Shown one piece after another: positions 1-10,204 of a stretch of DNA of 64,000 nt; the first letter of the stretch is position 1, and every line of letters starts with the position of its first letter. Made by a program: the position numbers and the translations under genes. Source of the DNA: Catonia carolina (taxonomy: Eukaryota > Arthropoda > Insecta > Hemiptera > Achilidae); contig JAQMRL010000003.1 of NCBI GenBank assembly GCA_035578175.1, positions 105,202,969 through 105,266,968 of the forward strand, in the 5' to 3' direction. The notes beneath the pieces are model-generated. The model was given only the letters and a program-made list of their open reading frames with translations. It was not told the origin of the DNA and searched no databases.

Positions 1-1441
1 CCTGGCTTCAATATCATAATAATCTTTGCTACTTTCCACTGGCTAGGAAAATATCCTAAGCGGAACACAGCATTAATTATCATAGTAAGCATTACCAGGG
101 CTTTTCTCGGTAATTCCTGCAACATCCTCCCTGTAATGAGATCGTACCCTGGAGCTTTCTGAGGATGCAATTCAGAAATCGCACGCTTAACATCACGAAC
201 TGAAACCCGTTCCAAACGGTGATGTCGCTGCTGCAGATCCATTACTACCGACCTTAAAATTTCTGCTTCCTGTGCCGGGTCACATTGTACATCATGGGGC
301 TGAAAACGCTGCTCCAAATGGTCTGCAAATAGAAGCGCCTTGTCACCATCACTTCTAGCCCAGTCATTGTTCTTCATCTTTAACGGTGGAATAGGTTGGC
401 AAGGCTGTTTAAATCTTTTAGTCGCCTTCCACAGGGAGTAATCTGTATCAGCCGTGGGACTTAGATTCTGAATATAATCATTAAACGTTTCTTCTTTTAC
501 ATTCAGGATCATCTCCTTTAGTTCACGTGCAGCTCTGTTGAAGTTGGTTCTATCCTGTGGGTGACGAGAATACTGCCATAAACGTCTTAATCGGCGTTTC
601 TCAACAATCATTTCCTTAATCGCTGTAGGATAATCCAAGTACTTGGTCGTAGCTTTTTCTTCAGGTGTTGACTGCCAAGAAGCGGTCTGGATGGCCTCAT
701 TAAGGATTTCTACAGAATTTTCAATATCATCTGACGTTTGTAGAGGAATATTAAGTTGGATGCCTGATTGTAATAAGTTACGATAATTACACCAGTCAGT
801 TCTCCTACTACAAAATTTAAAAGGTTTTTCAGAACATAGTACTGTTGTGCTGACCGTGACTAATATAGGCGTATGATCTGAAGACAGATCCTGACTGGAC
901 CGTACCTCAAGGTAATTGTGAGAAATACCTTTTGTAACTACAAAGTCCAATAAATCTGGTAACTTACGTCTATCAGTCGGCCAATATGTAGGCTCACCAG
1001 AGGATAAAGTGTTAAGGTTATTAAATTGTATTGTTTTGTACAATTCCCAACCTCTTGGATTGATAAGTCTCGAGCCCCAAAACGTATGCTTAGAATTATA
1101 ATCTCCTCCAGCTAAAAATCTTGCACCCAATGTGTTGAAAAATTCTTGAAATTGATCTTTGCTAATGTTATGCCGAGGCGGGGAGTAAACAGATGTTAAA
1201 GTTAGATCTCCAGCCCAGTCTGAAATACAAACGCTTGTAGCCTGAATATGATCTGTTCTATATTTAGGAAGCTCAAAGTGTTTAATCGAACTTCGTATAA
1301 TTAAAGCCGTTCCTGCATGCGCCCTATTATCGGGATGAGTGGTGACATATATGTTGTAATTAAAAAGTCGCATATAGTGCCGTTCAAAAAAATGGGTTTC
1401 TGATACAAGCAACACATCTATTTTATTTTCATTTTAAAATA
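1..1441 (-). mobile_element. Jockey-type LINE ORF2 fragment (endonuclease to early reverse transcriptase), cut by window edge and by an LTR element
   Basis: Read on the minus strand from 1441 to 1, one uninterrupted frame encodes an apurinic-like endonuclease followed by the start of a reverse transcriptase. Visible motifs are IDVLLVSETHF, TSVYSPPRH, LAGGDYNSKHTFWGSR and SSDHTPILV (endonuclease), then HPQKAPGYDLIT and KIIMILKP (start of RT). These are hallmarks of Jockey-superfamily non-LTR retrotransposons, which nick the target and reverse-transcribe their own RNA. The frame runs off the left edge, so the catalytic RT box is not visible. Upstream (plus side) it stops at the BEL/Pao insertion; the missing first part of the endonuclease lies at 8345-8409. 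I see no stop within this part. Confidence 0.85.
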
Positions 1442-1446
1442 CTTCT
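1442..1446. repeat. Target site duplication, left copy (CTTCT)
   Basis: The five bases CTTCT directly precede the 5' LTR and recur at 8340-8344 directly after the 3' LTR. A 5-bp duplication fits BEL/Pao integration. Confidence 0.85.
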
Positions 1447-1961
1447 TGGTTGCGCCACAATTTGAATTTGTAGTTGAAAGGTTGAGGGCGCCACTGTCGT
1501 TTATGTCGTAGCAGCTGACGACACACTCGCTCGCCAGTACGCGCCGGAGACAGTCGGTCCGCAGCTTTTATTGTAATGCTCCGCCACGCTTTATGAACCG
1601 CCCGCCTATACGCGCACCCGGAAAACGGCCTACAACCGGAAATTCACATGAAGAAATCGCTCTTTGGAAGAAGACAGCAGTATAGTGGGTATACCTATCT
1701 CTTATTCCTGTCTATCCCCTTTTACCCCCCACTCATCACGAGTTCGATTCACCCTGGAAAAGGAGGTAAGAGGCTGCTTAATTTTGTATTTTTCTTCACA
1801 TCGCGTTCCGGGTATGTCAACCAAATAAATAGGGCACAAGACGCGCAACGCATACAGTACACTGCTCTGAAGGAGGGTCCCGCGGGATCCTTCGTTTGTT
1901 TTCGTTTTTTGTCTCCGCACGGGGACAAACGCACCGCACCACACTCGCATCGACGCTACCA
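1447..1961 (+). repeat. 5' LTR of the BEL/Pao element
   Basis: 515 bp starting TGGTTGCGCC and ending GACGCTACCA, repeated at 7824-8339. Differences from the 3' copy seen by eye: tatct versus tatcc near 1700, six versus seven C before ACTCATC, and cagta versus cagtc near 1857. The short reading frames inside it are chance. Confidence 0.92.
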
Positions 1962-2477
1962 TTGTTTGGTACTCTCGGACCGGATTTTTCGAACAATCGA
2001 AATTGTGCTATTTTTTATTTGGTTACGAAAAAAGAAGTAATTCATTATTTTTTACTTTTACGCAAGCAAAATTTCTTGCTGGTTTATTCAAGAAAGTTTT
2101 GAAAAACAATTTACGTTTAATCTATAAATTGTTCAAAGTACGCCGCACTGAACTACTACATTATCTTATCTATCTATTGTGGAATATTAAAATTCGTTAT
2201 CATTTACTACCGATGCAAATTGAAATTATTTTAATTTCGTTACAAATTAAATTAAATTATTACTGTCAAATATTTTCATACTATAAATATTAATGAACTT
2301 TTGTATCAACGCTAATTCATTTAATTTATTTTTTACATTTTTGGCCTGTGCTATTACTGAGTTTTTTGTGAATATAAAATTCATATTTAGAATAAAATTA
2401 CCTTTATTTCAAGTGGTCACAACCCATACAAGATTTATAATAATTTTTTATCGCTTTTTTCTGCTTAAATATTCATA
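1962..2477 (+). other. Leader of the BEL/Pao element with probable primer-binding site
   Basis: Between the 5' LTR and the polyprotein ATG at 2478 there is an AT-rich leader. A TGG followed by TACTCTCGGACC begins at about 1967, six bases after the LTR, the place and start expected for a tRNA primer-binding site. I cannot name the tRNA. No coding signal is convincing in the rest. Confidence 0.55.
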
Positions 2478-5400
2478 ATGTCAGCTAAAAAGGACTTGAA
2501 AGTTTTTGAGGCAAAAAAGGAAACTTTGTTTCAAAGAATTCAACGCTTATATGATATGATAGAGAATCTTAACGACAGTAAAATAAGAAATAATTTTTTA
2601 ATATTATTTCAGTCGCTAGAATCGACTAAAATCGAATTTGAACAAGTTATTCATAAAATAAATGAACTGAATTTAGAAATTAATGCTGATGCTAGCCCTA
2701 ATTTTCAACCCATAAATGCATTTGACGAAATATATTGTGCTGTTGTAGTTTCTTATAATAACATAAATAAACAAAAACTAGATAACAAACCAGCTGTTTC
2801 AACTGAACTTGTGAAACCAAAGGTTAGACTACCTACGCTAGAATTACCGTCATTTTCGGGCGAATTTAACGAATGGCCGATTTTTTATCAAAGTTTTAAA
2901 TCTTTAATTCATGATAACGCACAGTTAACAGAAGCTGACAAGATTCGTTATTTAACTAGTAAGCTTACAAAAACGTCTTTAGCTTTAGTTTCTGGAATAC
3001 CTCCGTTGGCGGAAAATTATGAAATTATTTGGTCAACGCTGTTAGAAAAATATCAGGACCCAAGAAGTCTCGCTACAGCTTATTTAAAGCAAATTTTTGA
3101 ATTTAAAATTATTACATCTGAGTCAGCTAATAATTTAGACACATTTTTACAAAATTTTGTTGCACCTATTGAAGCTATAAAACGGCTTAATATTAATAAT
3201 CTTGATGATTTTATATTTGTGCATTTAGCGCTAAATAAACTTGATTCTCAAACTGTACATGATTTTGAAATGACTCTTGTTGACAAGACCATACCAACTT
3301 TTATTCAACTTGTGAATTTTATTAAAAAACATTCAAATGCATTATCACGAATTGCTCACCCTAAATCTAAGATTACGCATTCATTTGTTGTGAATAAATC
3401 ACCTAATTCAAAATATTTTAAATCGAATTCAAAGGCGACTTGTCCTGTTTGCAATAAATCTCAAGACCACGCTGTTTATTCATGTTCTGAATTTAAGAAG
3501 TTAAGCCCCCCTGAAAGGTATAACTTTGCAAAAAATAAATCCTTATGCATTAATTGTTTATCTCAAATGCATAATACGACCGCATGTAAGTCAAGAAATA
3601 GGTGTTCCGTCTGTGATAAAAAACATCATACTACGCTTCATTTTTTTAAATCTAGTGTCGAGTCTTCAAACCCACGGGTATCAACTTCACCATTACAATT
3701 ATTGTCGTCTAATGTAATTGGCGCTCAGGGATCAAGTAACTCTTTAGTATCGTTGAATAAATCATCAGACAGTCCGCAAACATTGGCTTGTGCTAACATA
3801 GGCCAACGTATTTCAAACTCTATTATTTTATCAACTGCTAAAGTAAATGTCTACGATACTTTAGGGAATCCTCATGTGGTCCGAGTTCTTTTAGATTCTG
3901 CCAGCCAATCTAATTTTCTTACTGTTGATTGCTGTAAAAGATTGATGCTAGTGAAAAATAAAATTCAAACTTCTGTTCGGGGAATCGGTGCGTTTGCACA
4001 ATCTGTAAAATTTTGCACTGAAGCAAGCTTTTCTTCTCGTTCTAATTCACAAGATCGCTACTCTCTGAATTTTCTTGTTGTGGATAAAATTACGGATAAC
4101 TTACCTACCGTATCTATTCCGTTAGGTTTACTTTCACACTTGCAAGGTGTAACACTCGCTGATGAAGATTTTCATAAACCTGGAAAAATTGACATGCTTA
4201 TAGGAGCTGAATTATTTCCGTATCTCATAGGACCAGGAAAAATCATCGGCCCTCCTAATACCCCCATAGCTCTTCAGTCTAATTTGGGGTACATTGTCAT
4301 GGGAAAAATTGAAGATACTGTTACACCTCCTGATAGTCAAGTCTTTTGTACCACCACTGAAGTTCCACTAGAAAAATTGGTATCTAAGTTTTGGGATTTA
4401 GAAGAAATTCCGAAGGTCGAACATTTTAATGAAGATGAAAAAATTTGCGAGCAAATTTTTGTAGATACTTTTTCTCGTAACGACTCTGGTCGCTTTATAG
4501 TTTCTTTGCCTTTTAAGAACAATCGCCCTGTATTAGGAAATTCTCGTTTCTTATGTGAAAAGAGGTTTTTAAATTTGGAAAGGAGATTAGAATTAAATTC
4601 CCAATTAAAGATCGACTATCACAAATTTATGCAAGATTATATTGATCGCGAGCACATGTCTAAATGTGATGATACTATTGATGGTTGTTTTTTACCTCAT
4701 CATTGTGTTTTGAAGCCAGACAGTACTAGTACCCGGTTGAGGGTTGTTTTCGATGCTAGCGCAAAAACTGACAACAATACATCACTAAATGATATTTTAT
4801 ATACGGGAGCTAAGTTGCATACTGATTTATCGGCTATCCTTCTAGGGTTTCGACTATTTCCATTTGTATTAACCGCTGATATTCGACAAATGTATCGTCA
4901 GATACTCATTCATCCCAAACATAAAAAATTTCAAAAAATTCTATGGCGTTTTTCCGCTGACCAGGAAATTAGTTCTTGGACGCTTAATACCGTGACATTT
5001 GGAGTCAAACCTGCGCCTTTTTTAGCGTTAAGAGTAATAAAACAGCTAGCGCAAGAAGAAAAAGATAATTACCCGTTCGCGGCCGTAGTAGCTGATAGAG
5101 ACTTTTATATTGATGACTTAGCAACTAGCGTAGAATCAGAAAAGGATTGCATGATTTTATATTCGCAATTGGAAAGTATGTTTCAAGCCGGTGGTTTTGA
5201 GCTAGTTAAATGGGCTACTAATTCGGTTAAAATTTTAGAAAACATTCCCGCAGAAAAACGCTTTCCTTGTGCTATTGATTTTAAAGAGAATGACTCTATA
5301 AAAATCTTGGGCCTACAGTGGATCTCGTCTTCTGATGAATTCACCTTTAAAGTTAATTCGCCAAATACAATTTGCACCAAACGTGCTGTTCTTTCTTCTT

Positions 5401-7655
5401 TGGCAAGAATATTCGATCCACTAGGGATCTTAGCACCGCTTACGATCACTGCCAAGATTTTAATTAAAGATTTTTGGAACTCGAAATTAGATTGGGATGA
5501 TCCTGCTCCAACTTCGTTTCCAGCTGTTAAAATTTGGAAGGAGTTTCAAGAAGAACTTCCATTACTTGCTAATATAAGAATACCACGACATATATTCGTA
5601 GAACACAACTGTAACGCGGATTTAATTTGTTTCTCGGACGCGTCAGAGAAGGCTTATGGAGCTGTCTTGTATGTACGCTCTATTCTTAATAATAACAATG
5701 TTATTGTCTCTTTACTTTGCGCTAAGTCTCGTGTCGCTCCGCAGAAAGCTATGTCCATACCTCGCTTGGAGTTATGCGCTGCTGTTCTTCTCGCACGGCT
5801 CGTTCACTTTGTTGGTCGAACGTACTCCACTAGATTTAAATTTCAAAGGATATTCGCCTTCACTGACTCCACCGTCGTCCTTCAGTGGATTTCATCGCCT
5901 TCGGCACGCTGGAAGACCTTCGTCGCCAACAGAGTCGCCGTAATTCAAGACAAAATTCCTGCATCTAACTGGAGACATATCAGAAGTTCTGAAAACCCAG
6001 CTGATTGTTTGTCACGCGGATTATTACCCAAGGGATTGATAAGTCATCCGCTATGGTTCGCTGGACCTTCTTGGCTTCACCAAGACCCGCTGATTTGGCC
6101 TACCGCCGAGTGGAACAACGCTGGAGAAGAATGCCCAGAAGAACGACGCACCGTCATCGCTGTTGCAACGGTAGAGGAACATCCATTTCAGAAGCTGATA
6201 AACTACTTTTCTTCGTACGACAAACTTCTACGTGCCACGGCGTACGTCTGGAGATTCATACGCAGAAGTCACTGTAATGGGAATCGGATCACTGTAGCTG
6301 AAATTGAACATGCAGAACGCTCCTTGATTCACTACCTGCAACGGAAATATTTTAATAAAGATATCATTGCTTTGAAAAATGGAAAATTTACTTCACCTAA
6401 AATTCGAAAATTAAATCCTTTTCTAGATGAAGACGCTCTTATTAAAGTTGGAGGACGCCTACGCAATTCAAATTTGGAGTATCACCATAAGCATCCGATT
6501 TTATTACCTAAGAATGACCATTGTGTTGATTTATTAATAGATAAATTTCATAAGGTCAATTTTCATACAGGTCCCAATTTGGTTCTTTCCTTGCTACGCC
6601 AGAAATATTGGATTGTTGGAGGTAGAGGAGTAGTCCGCCATCGCCTACAAAATTGCAATTTTTGTTTTAAATATCGACCTAAGAATACATTTCCACTTAT
6701 GGGAAACCTGCCTACGGCACGCATTACAGAATCTAAACCATTCTTACATACTGGAACTGATTTTGCTGGACCCATTTATACTACGATGTCAAAAAATAGA
6801 GGAGTGCGTTCTCAAAAATCATATATTTGTATTTTCATTTGTTTATCCGTTAAAGCAATACATCTTGAACTGGTTTCTGACTTGTCTACGAACGCCTTCA
6901 TGTGTGCATTAAAGAGGTTTCTTGCAAGAAGAGGTCCCATACATACATTGTACTCGGATTGCGGGACAAATTTTATTGGTGCAAAGTCCCAATTGAACGA
7001 AATATATGACCTTTTGGACTCCGAAGTATACAAGTCAAAATTAAACAACGAACTGACTAGCAGAAAAATAGAATGGAAATTTAATCCTCCGTCTGCGCCA
7101 CATTTTGGTGGCCTTTGGGAATCCAACATAAGATCTGTTAAATCATATTTATTTAAAGTAATTGGCAATCAAATTTTAACATTTGAAGAGATGTCAACAG
7201 TACTCACGCAAATAGAGGCTCTTCTCAATTCACGTCCTCTCTGCGCTCTTAGCTCGGATCCAAACGATCTTGCACCGCTTACGCCTGCTCATTTTTTGCT
7301 GCAACAACCGCTTACGAATATTCCTGCCATAGATACAACTTCTATTCCTGTAAATAGGCTAACTCGCTATCAATTAATTGACAAACTTGTGCAAGATTTT
7401 TGGAAACGCTGGCGATTGGAATACTTGCATACTCTTCAGACCAGGGAAAAATGGAATACGCCTTCGAAACCCGTCCATGTGGGTACTGTCGTTCTTATAA
7501 ATAAAGACAATTTACCACCATTTCGCTGGCCAATTGGAATAATCGAAGAACTTTACCCTGGATCTGACAATATCGCTAGAGTCGCTCTAGTTCGTTCTAG
7601 TAGCGGTTCTTTTAAACGTCCTGTGACAAAGCTTTGTCCTTTGCCACAGCAATAA
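2478..7655 (+). CDS. BEL/Pao Gag-Pol polyprotein
   Basis: A 1725-residue uninterrupted frame encodes the whole element. In order: a helical Gag (about 1-310); CCHC-like zinc knuckles (about 320-390, CPVC, CINC and CSVC motifs); an aspartic protease (LDSASQSNF near 470, with LIGAELFP later); reverse transcriptase (FDASAKT near 757, catalytic YIDDL near 877, a Pao-type variant of YVDDL); RNase H (CFSDASEKAYGAVLY near 1050); an H2C2 zinc finger (about 1340-1400); an integrase core (GTDFAGP near 1424, YSDCGTNF near 1492, GLWESNIRSVK near 1545); and the C-terminal DFWKRWRLEYL region typical of this family. The start is the first ATG. The length fits BEL/Pao and no domain is missing. Gag and Pol are in one frame, so no frameshift is needed. 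Confidence 0.95.
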   Translation: MSAKKDLKVFEAKKETLFQRIQRLYDMIENLNDSKIRNNFLILFQSLESTKIEFEQVIHKINELNLEINADASPNFQPINAFDEIYCAVVVSYNNINKQKLDNKPAVSTELVKPKVRLPTLELPSFSGEFNEWPIFYQSFKSLIHDNAQLTEADKIRYLTSKLTKTSLALVSGIPPLAENYEIIWSTLLEKYQDPRSLATAYLKQIFEFKIITSESANNLDTFLQNFVAPIEAIKRLNINNLDDFIFVHLALNKLDSQTVHDFEMTLVDKTIPTFIQLVNFIKKHSNALSRIAHPKSKITHSFVVNKSPNSKYFKSNSKATCPVCNKSQDHAVYSCSEFKKLSPPERYNFAKNKSLCINCLSQMHNTTACKSRNRCSVCDKKHHTTLHFFKSSVESSNPRVSTSPLQLLSSNVIGAQGSSNSLVSLNKSSDSPQTLACANIGQRISNSIILSTAKVNVYDTLGNPHVVRVLLDSASQSNFLTVDCCKRLMLVKNKIQTSVRGIGAFAQSVKFCTEASFSSRSNSQDRYSLNFLVVDKITDNLPTVSIPLGLLSHLQGVTLADEDFHKPGKIDMLIGAELFPYLIGPGKIIGPPNTPIALQSNLGYIVMGKIEDTVTPPDSQVFCTTTEVPLEKLVSKFWDLEEIPKVEHFNEDEKICEQIFVDTFSRNDSGRFIVSLPFKNNRPVLGNSRFLCEKRFLNLERRLELNSQLKIDYHKFMQDYIDREHMSKCDDTIDGCFLPHHCVLKPDSTSTRLRVVFDASAKTDNNTSLNDILYTGAKLHTDLSAILLGFRLFPFVLTADIRQMYRQILIHPKHKKFQKILWRFSADQEISSWTLNTVTFGVKPAPFLALRVIKQLAQEEKDNYPFAAVVADRDFYIDDLATSVESEKDCMILYSQLESMFQAGGFELVKWATNSVKILENIPAEKRFPCAIDFKENDSIKILGLQWISSSDEFTFKVNSPNTICTKRAVLSSLARIFDPLGILAPLTITAKILIKDFWNSKLDWDDPAPTSFPAVKIWKEFQEELPLLANIRIPRHIFVEHNCNADLICFSDASEKAYGAVLYVRSILNNNNVIVSLLCAKSRVAPQKAMSIPRLELCAAVLLARLVHFVGRTYSTRFKFQRIFAFTDSTVVLQWISSPSARWKTFVANRVAVIQDKIPASNWRHIRSSENPADCLSRGLLPKGLISHPLWFAGPSWLHQDPLIWPTAEWNNAGEECPEERRTVIAVATVEEHPFQKLINYFSSYDKLLRATAYVWRFIRRSHCNGNRITVAEIEHAERSLIHYLQRKYFNKDIIALKNGKFTSPKIRKLNPFLDEDALIKVGGRLRNSNLEYHHKHPILLPKNDHCVDLLIDKFHKVNFHTGPNLVLSLLRQKYWIVGGRGVVRHRLQNCNFCFKYRPKNTFPLMGNLPTARITESKPFLHTGTDFAGPIYTTMSKNRGVRSQKSYICIFICLSVKAIHLELVSDLSTNAFMCALKRFLARRGPIHTLYSDCGTNFIGAKSQLNEIYDLLDSEVYKSKLNNELTSRKIEWKFNPPSAPHFGGLWESNIRSVKSYLFKVIGNQILTFEEMSTVLTQIEALLNSRPLCALSSDPNDLAPLTPAHFLLQQPLTNIPAIDTTSIPVNRLTRYQLIDKLVQDFWKRWRLEYLHTLQTREKWNTPSKPVHVGTVVLINKDNLPPFRWPIGIIEELYPGSDNIARVALVRSSSGSFKRPVTKLCPLPQQ

Positions 7656-7823
7656 TACTTCTTGTAAGTAAAAAAAAAAAAAAAATTGTATATAGTGTAA
7701 ATAACTTTGTGCAAGTTGCACATCGCCAAGAAATTTGTTTTTGTTTTCTTTTGTTTTTTTCATGTTCCGCATTTATTTTGTTTTTATGTTGGCTGAAAAT
7801 GATCTTTTCAGGGCGGGGGGAAA
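7656..7823 (+). other. 3' untranslated part of the BEL/Pao element with polypurine tract
   Basis: After the stop comes an A-rich run and an AT-rich spacer. The last 14 bases before the 3' LTR (AGGGCGGGGGGAAA) form the polypurine tract that would prime plus-strand synthesis. Confidence 0.75.
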
Positions 7824-8339
7824 TGGTTGCGCCACAATTTGAATTTGTAGTTGAAAGGTTGAGGGCGCCACTGTCGTTTATGTCGTAGCAGCTGACGACA
7901 CACTCGCTCGCCAGTACGCGCCGGAGACAGTCGGTCCGCAGCTTTTATTGTAATGCTCCGCCACGCTTTATGAACCGCCCGCCTATACGCGCACCCGGAA
8001 AACGGCCTACAACCGGAAATTCACATGAAGAAATCGCTCTTTGGAAGAAGACAGCAGTATAGTGGGTATACCTATCCCTTATTCCTGTCTATCCCCTTTT
8101 ACCCCCCCACTCATCACGAGTTCGATTCACCCTGGAAAAGGAGGTAAGAGGCTGCTTAATTTTGTATTTTTCTTCACATCGCGTTCCGGGTATGTCAACC
8201 AAATAAATAGGGCACAAGACGCGCAACGCATACAGTCCACTGCTCTGAAGGAGGGTCCCGCGGGATCCTTCGTTTGTTTTCGTTTTTTGTCTCCGCACGG
8301 GGACAAACGCACCGCACCACACTCGCATCGACGCTACCA
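7824..8339 (+). repeat. 3' LTR of the BEL/Pao element
   Basis: 516-bp direct repeat of 1447-1961, beginning TGGTTGCG and ending GCTACCA, followed at once by the CTTCT target duplication (8340-8344). Confidence 0.92.
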
Positions 8340-8344
8340 CTTCT

Positions 8345-8655
8345 ATTTCATGACGGCGTTGAATCAAACCATTCGCATTCCACACCGCTATAGTATAAAA
8401 ATATTTCATTTTAATTTATTTATAACGGCAGTTAATAAGTTAATCAATGTTGTTATTTGTTCCGCCTGTTTTGAAAAAATTAATTCAAACCGTGAAAACG
8501 TATCTTGCATAACAGATGCTATATCAGGACCCTGCTGATTGTCATGAGGACAATTGTCGACAGAATGATTTTTCTTAACTGCTTGAGAATAACTCATACC
8601 TGAAACTACTGAACGTGTTCTGGTATCTTTATTGCCGACCTCAGTAACGGGAAAT
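8345..8655 (-). mobile_element. Remaining 5' part of the Jockey LINE: end of ORF1 and start of ORF2
   Basis: On the minus strand the end of a Jockey ORF1 (SYSQAVKK through LINLLTAVINKLK, stop near 8406) overlaps by ATGA the start of ORF2, whose first residues MKYFYTIAVWNANGLIQRRH are the classic N-terminus of a Jockey endonuclease. This is the same LINE as 1-1441, separated from it by the BEL/Pao insertion. Upstream of about 8655 ORF1 is replaced by a SINE-like sequence, so the LINE was 5'-broken before or independently of the LTR insertion. Confidence 0.8.
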
Positions 8656-8775
8656 GAAAGATGAAATGATTTTTTGTAACGTATGAAAATATGCCGTGCT
8701 TGAGTGGGATTCAAACCCAGGACCGCATGATGAGAGGCGAGCACGTTACCAACTGCGCCATTGATCTTGTTTTTA
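8656..8775 (-). repeat. SINE-B fragment (tRNA-like head)
   Basis: Minus-strand sequence with tRNA A-box-like (TGGCGCAGTTGGTAACG) and B-box-like (GGTTTGAATCCC) promoter elements. It matches the full-length plus-strand copy at 20061-20255 through CATATTTTCATACGTTAC and then passes into Jockey ORF1 sequence. SINEs are short non-coding elements transcribed by RNA polymerase III and moved by LINE enzymes. Confidence 0.75.
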
Positions 8776-9132
8776 TTTATTTAATGTATTTTTATTTAAC
8801 TGCCTTAATATTACTGTAAACAAAAAAATATTTCTTATAATAACTTTTAAATATACAGTTTACTTTATTAGCATTAATTTATTTTCGATTAATATTCTTA
8901 AAATTCAGTATTGGCCTTAAGCTTCAAATAAACAAATCAACTCTAAATAAAATCCAGGGTTTTCCAACATAAAGTACATTTTTGTTTTCTTTAAAAATCA
9001 ACATTCCTTCTCAATATGAAACATTTAATAAACTAAACGTTAATGTGTTTATTTAACTGCCTTTAAATATTACTGTAAACACAAAATAACTATTAAAGTT
9101 ATAAAAAAGTCACTGCATTAAAATAAACTCAC
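8776..9132. other. AT-rich spacer, nothing recognised
   Basis: The stretch holds two imperfect copies of a short phrase (TTTATTTAACTGCCTT..ATTACTGTAAAC) near 8788 and 9046 but no frame, RNA or element I can name. Confidence 0.5.
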
Positions 9133-9143
9133 AATTTCAATAA

Positions 9144-9464
9144 CCCCACCGGATTGGTCTAGAGTTAAAGTCGTCCCTGCGATTCAGTTGTTTAACATCA
9201 GATTTTAGGAGACGAAGGTTTCTGGATCAAATCCTAGTAATAAAGGTAGTTACTTTTATACGGATTTGAATACTAGACAATGGTTACCGGTGTACTTTGA
9301 TGGTTGCGGTTCAATTAATGGTACTCTCTTAGGAATGATCGGACTGGGTCTGTACAAGACTGCACCTCATTTATACGTCATACACATGACCCTCATCTCA
9401 TTGGATCACGGGGTAGCTTATTGTTCTGAATTGAACAGATTCCAACGTACACACATTAAAGGTA
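9144..9464 (+). repeat. SINE-A, full-length copy with target duplication
   Basis: Starts CCCCACCGGATTGGTCTAGA, has a B-box-like segment (GGATCAAATCC) and a body shared with copies at 18295-18605 (minus), 20299-20628 and 43985-44293. AATTTCAATAA occurs at 9133-9143 and 9465-9475, an 11-bp target site duplication that fixes both ends. A small frame inside it is chance. Confidence 0.8.
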
Positions 9465-9475
9465 AATTTCAATAA

Positions 9476-10204
9476 AACAGTCAAATAACAATTTTAAAAA
9501 ATCGATATAAATATTGTACCAGCTGTATTATTGTTACAGGTAGATTCATTCTTTAATGTCGCATTATCTCATGATTCATTAACAGCTAATTTAAGAAGAA
9601 AGACAGTGAGATATTGTTTATGTTTATTCCTAGAACCTACCAAAAACACAACTCAGGCTCAGGTTCTTTGGCTCAGCAGTCGTGCTAGTTAACTACAGTG
9701 CCTTTAAGGCAGCTGAAAATCTTATGCATTTAAATTGTTGCTGTATGTTGCTGTTAAGGTGGTTTATGCAGGAAGATAACGTAAGTAAAGCGTTATTAAT
9801 AAGATATCACATTTATAAATGTAACATCATTTGTTTTGTTACGAGATTTTAGATTAAGTTGAAATAATACATTATTTATGTTCCGTATATACATTTAAGG
9901 AATAGAGAGGATGCTGAAAGAGATATTTTGTCAAAATGTTAGTGTAAGGATTCAAGCAGGCAGTATTCTAAACACGTCTCTTAAATGGGTTTGTAGGTTT
10001 CTAGGCAGGTAGATAGGCTTATTCCTTACTAAATCACTTAATGGTTTATCGTTGATTTTCCTCTCATATGCCTTATATTTATTTATTTGTTAATGCTCTA
10101 TTTTATTCATAAATTTATTACTTTCATTGTAAGAAAATTAGTTCGTACTTTCATTGTTGCAAATAATACAAAATATCTTTTTTGTTCTATCATTGTTATG
10201 GGTA
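9476..10204. other. Unassigned AT-rich sequence
   Basis: No long frame, no recognisable repeat shared with the rest of the window, and no RNA-gene signal. Confidence 0.5.

Larger units (their letters stand above)
1447..8339 (+). mobile_element. Complete BEL/Pao LTR retrotransposon
   Basis: The element has two near-identical LTRs of about 515 bp beginning TGGTTGCG and ending GCTACCA, one long Gag-Pol frame between them, a purine-rich tract before the 3' LTR and a 5-bp target duplication. It sits inside the endonuclease domain of an older Jockey LINE in opposite orientation. By eye the LTRs differ by two substitutions and one 1-bp indel, so the insertion is recent. There is no extra frame after Pol that could be an envelope gene. 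With an intact polyprotein and matching LTRs it may still be competent to transpose; that is inference. Confidence 0.93.

Noticed and set aside
1702..2040. Small frames in the LTRs and leader of the BEL/Pao element
   Set aside because: Present on both strands within LTR sequence and not related to any retrotransposon protein.
7656..7823. Envelope-like gene after Pol in the BEL/Pao element
   Set aside because: Only about 170 bases lie between the Pol stop and the 3' LTR, too short for an envelope frame.
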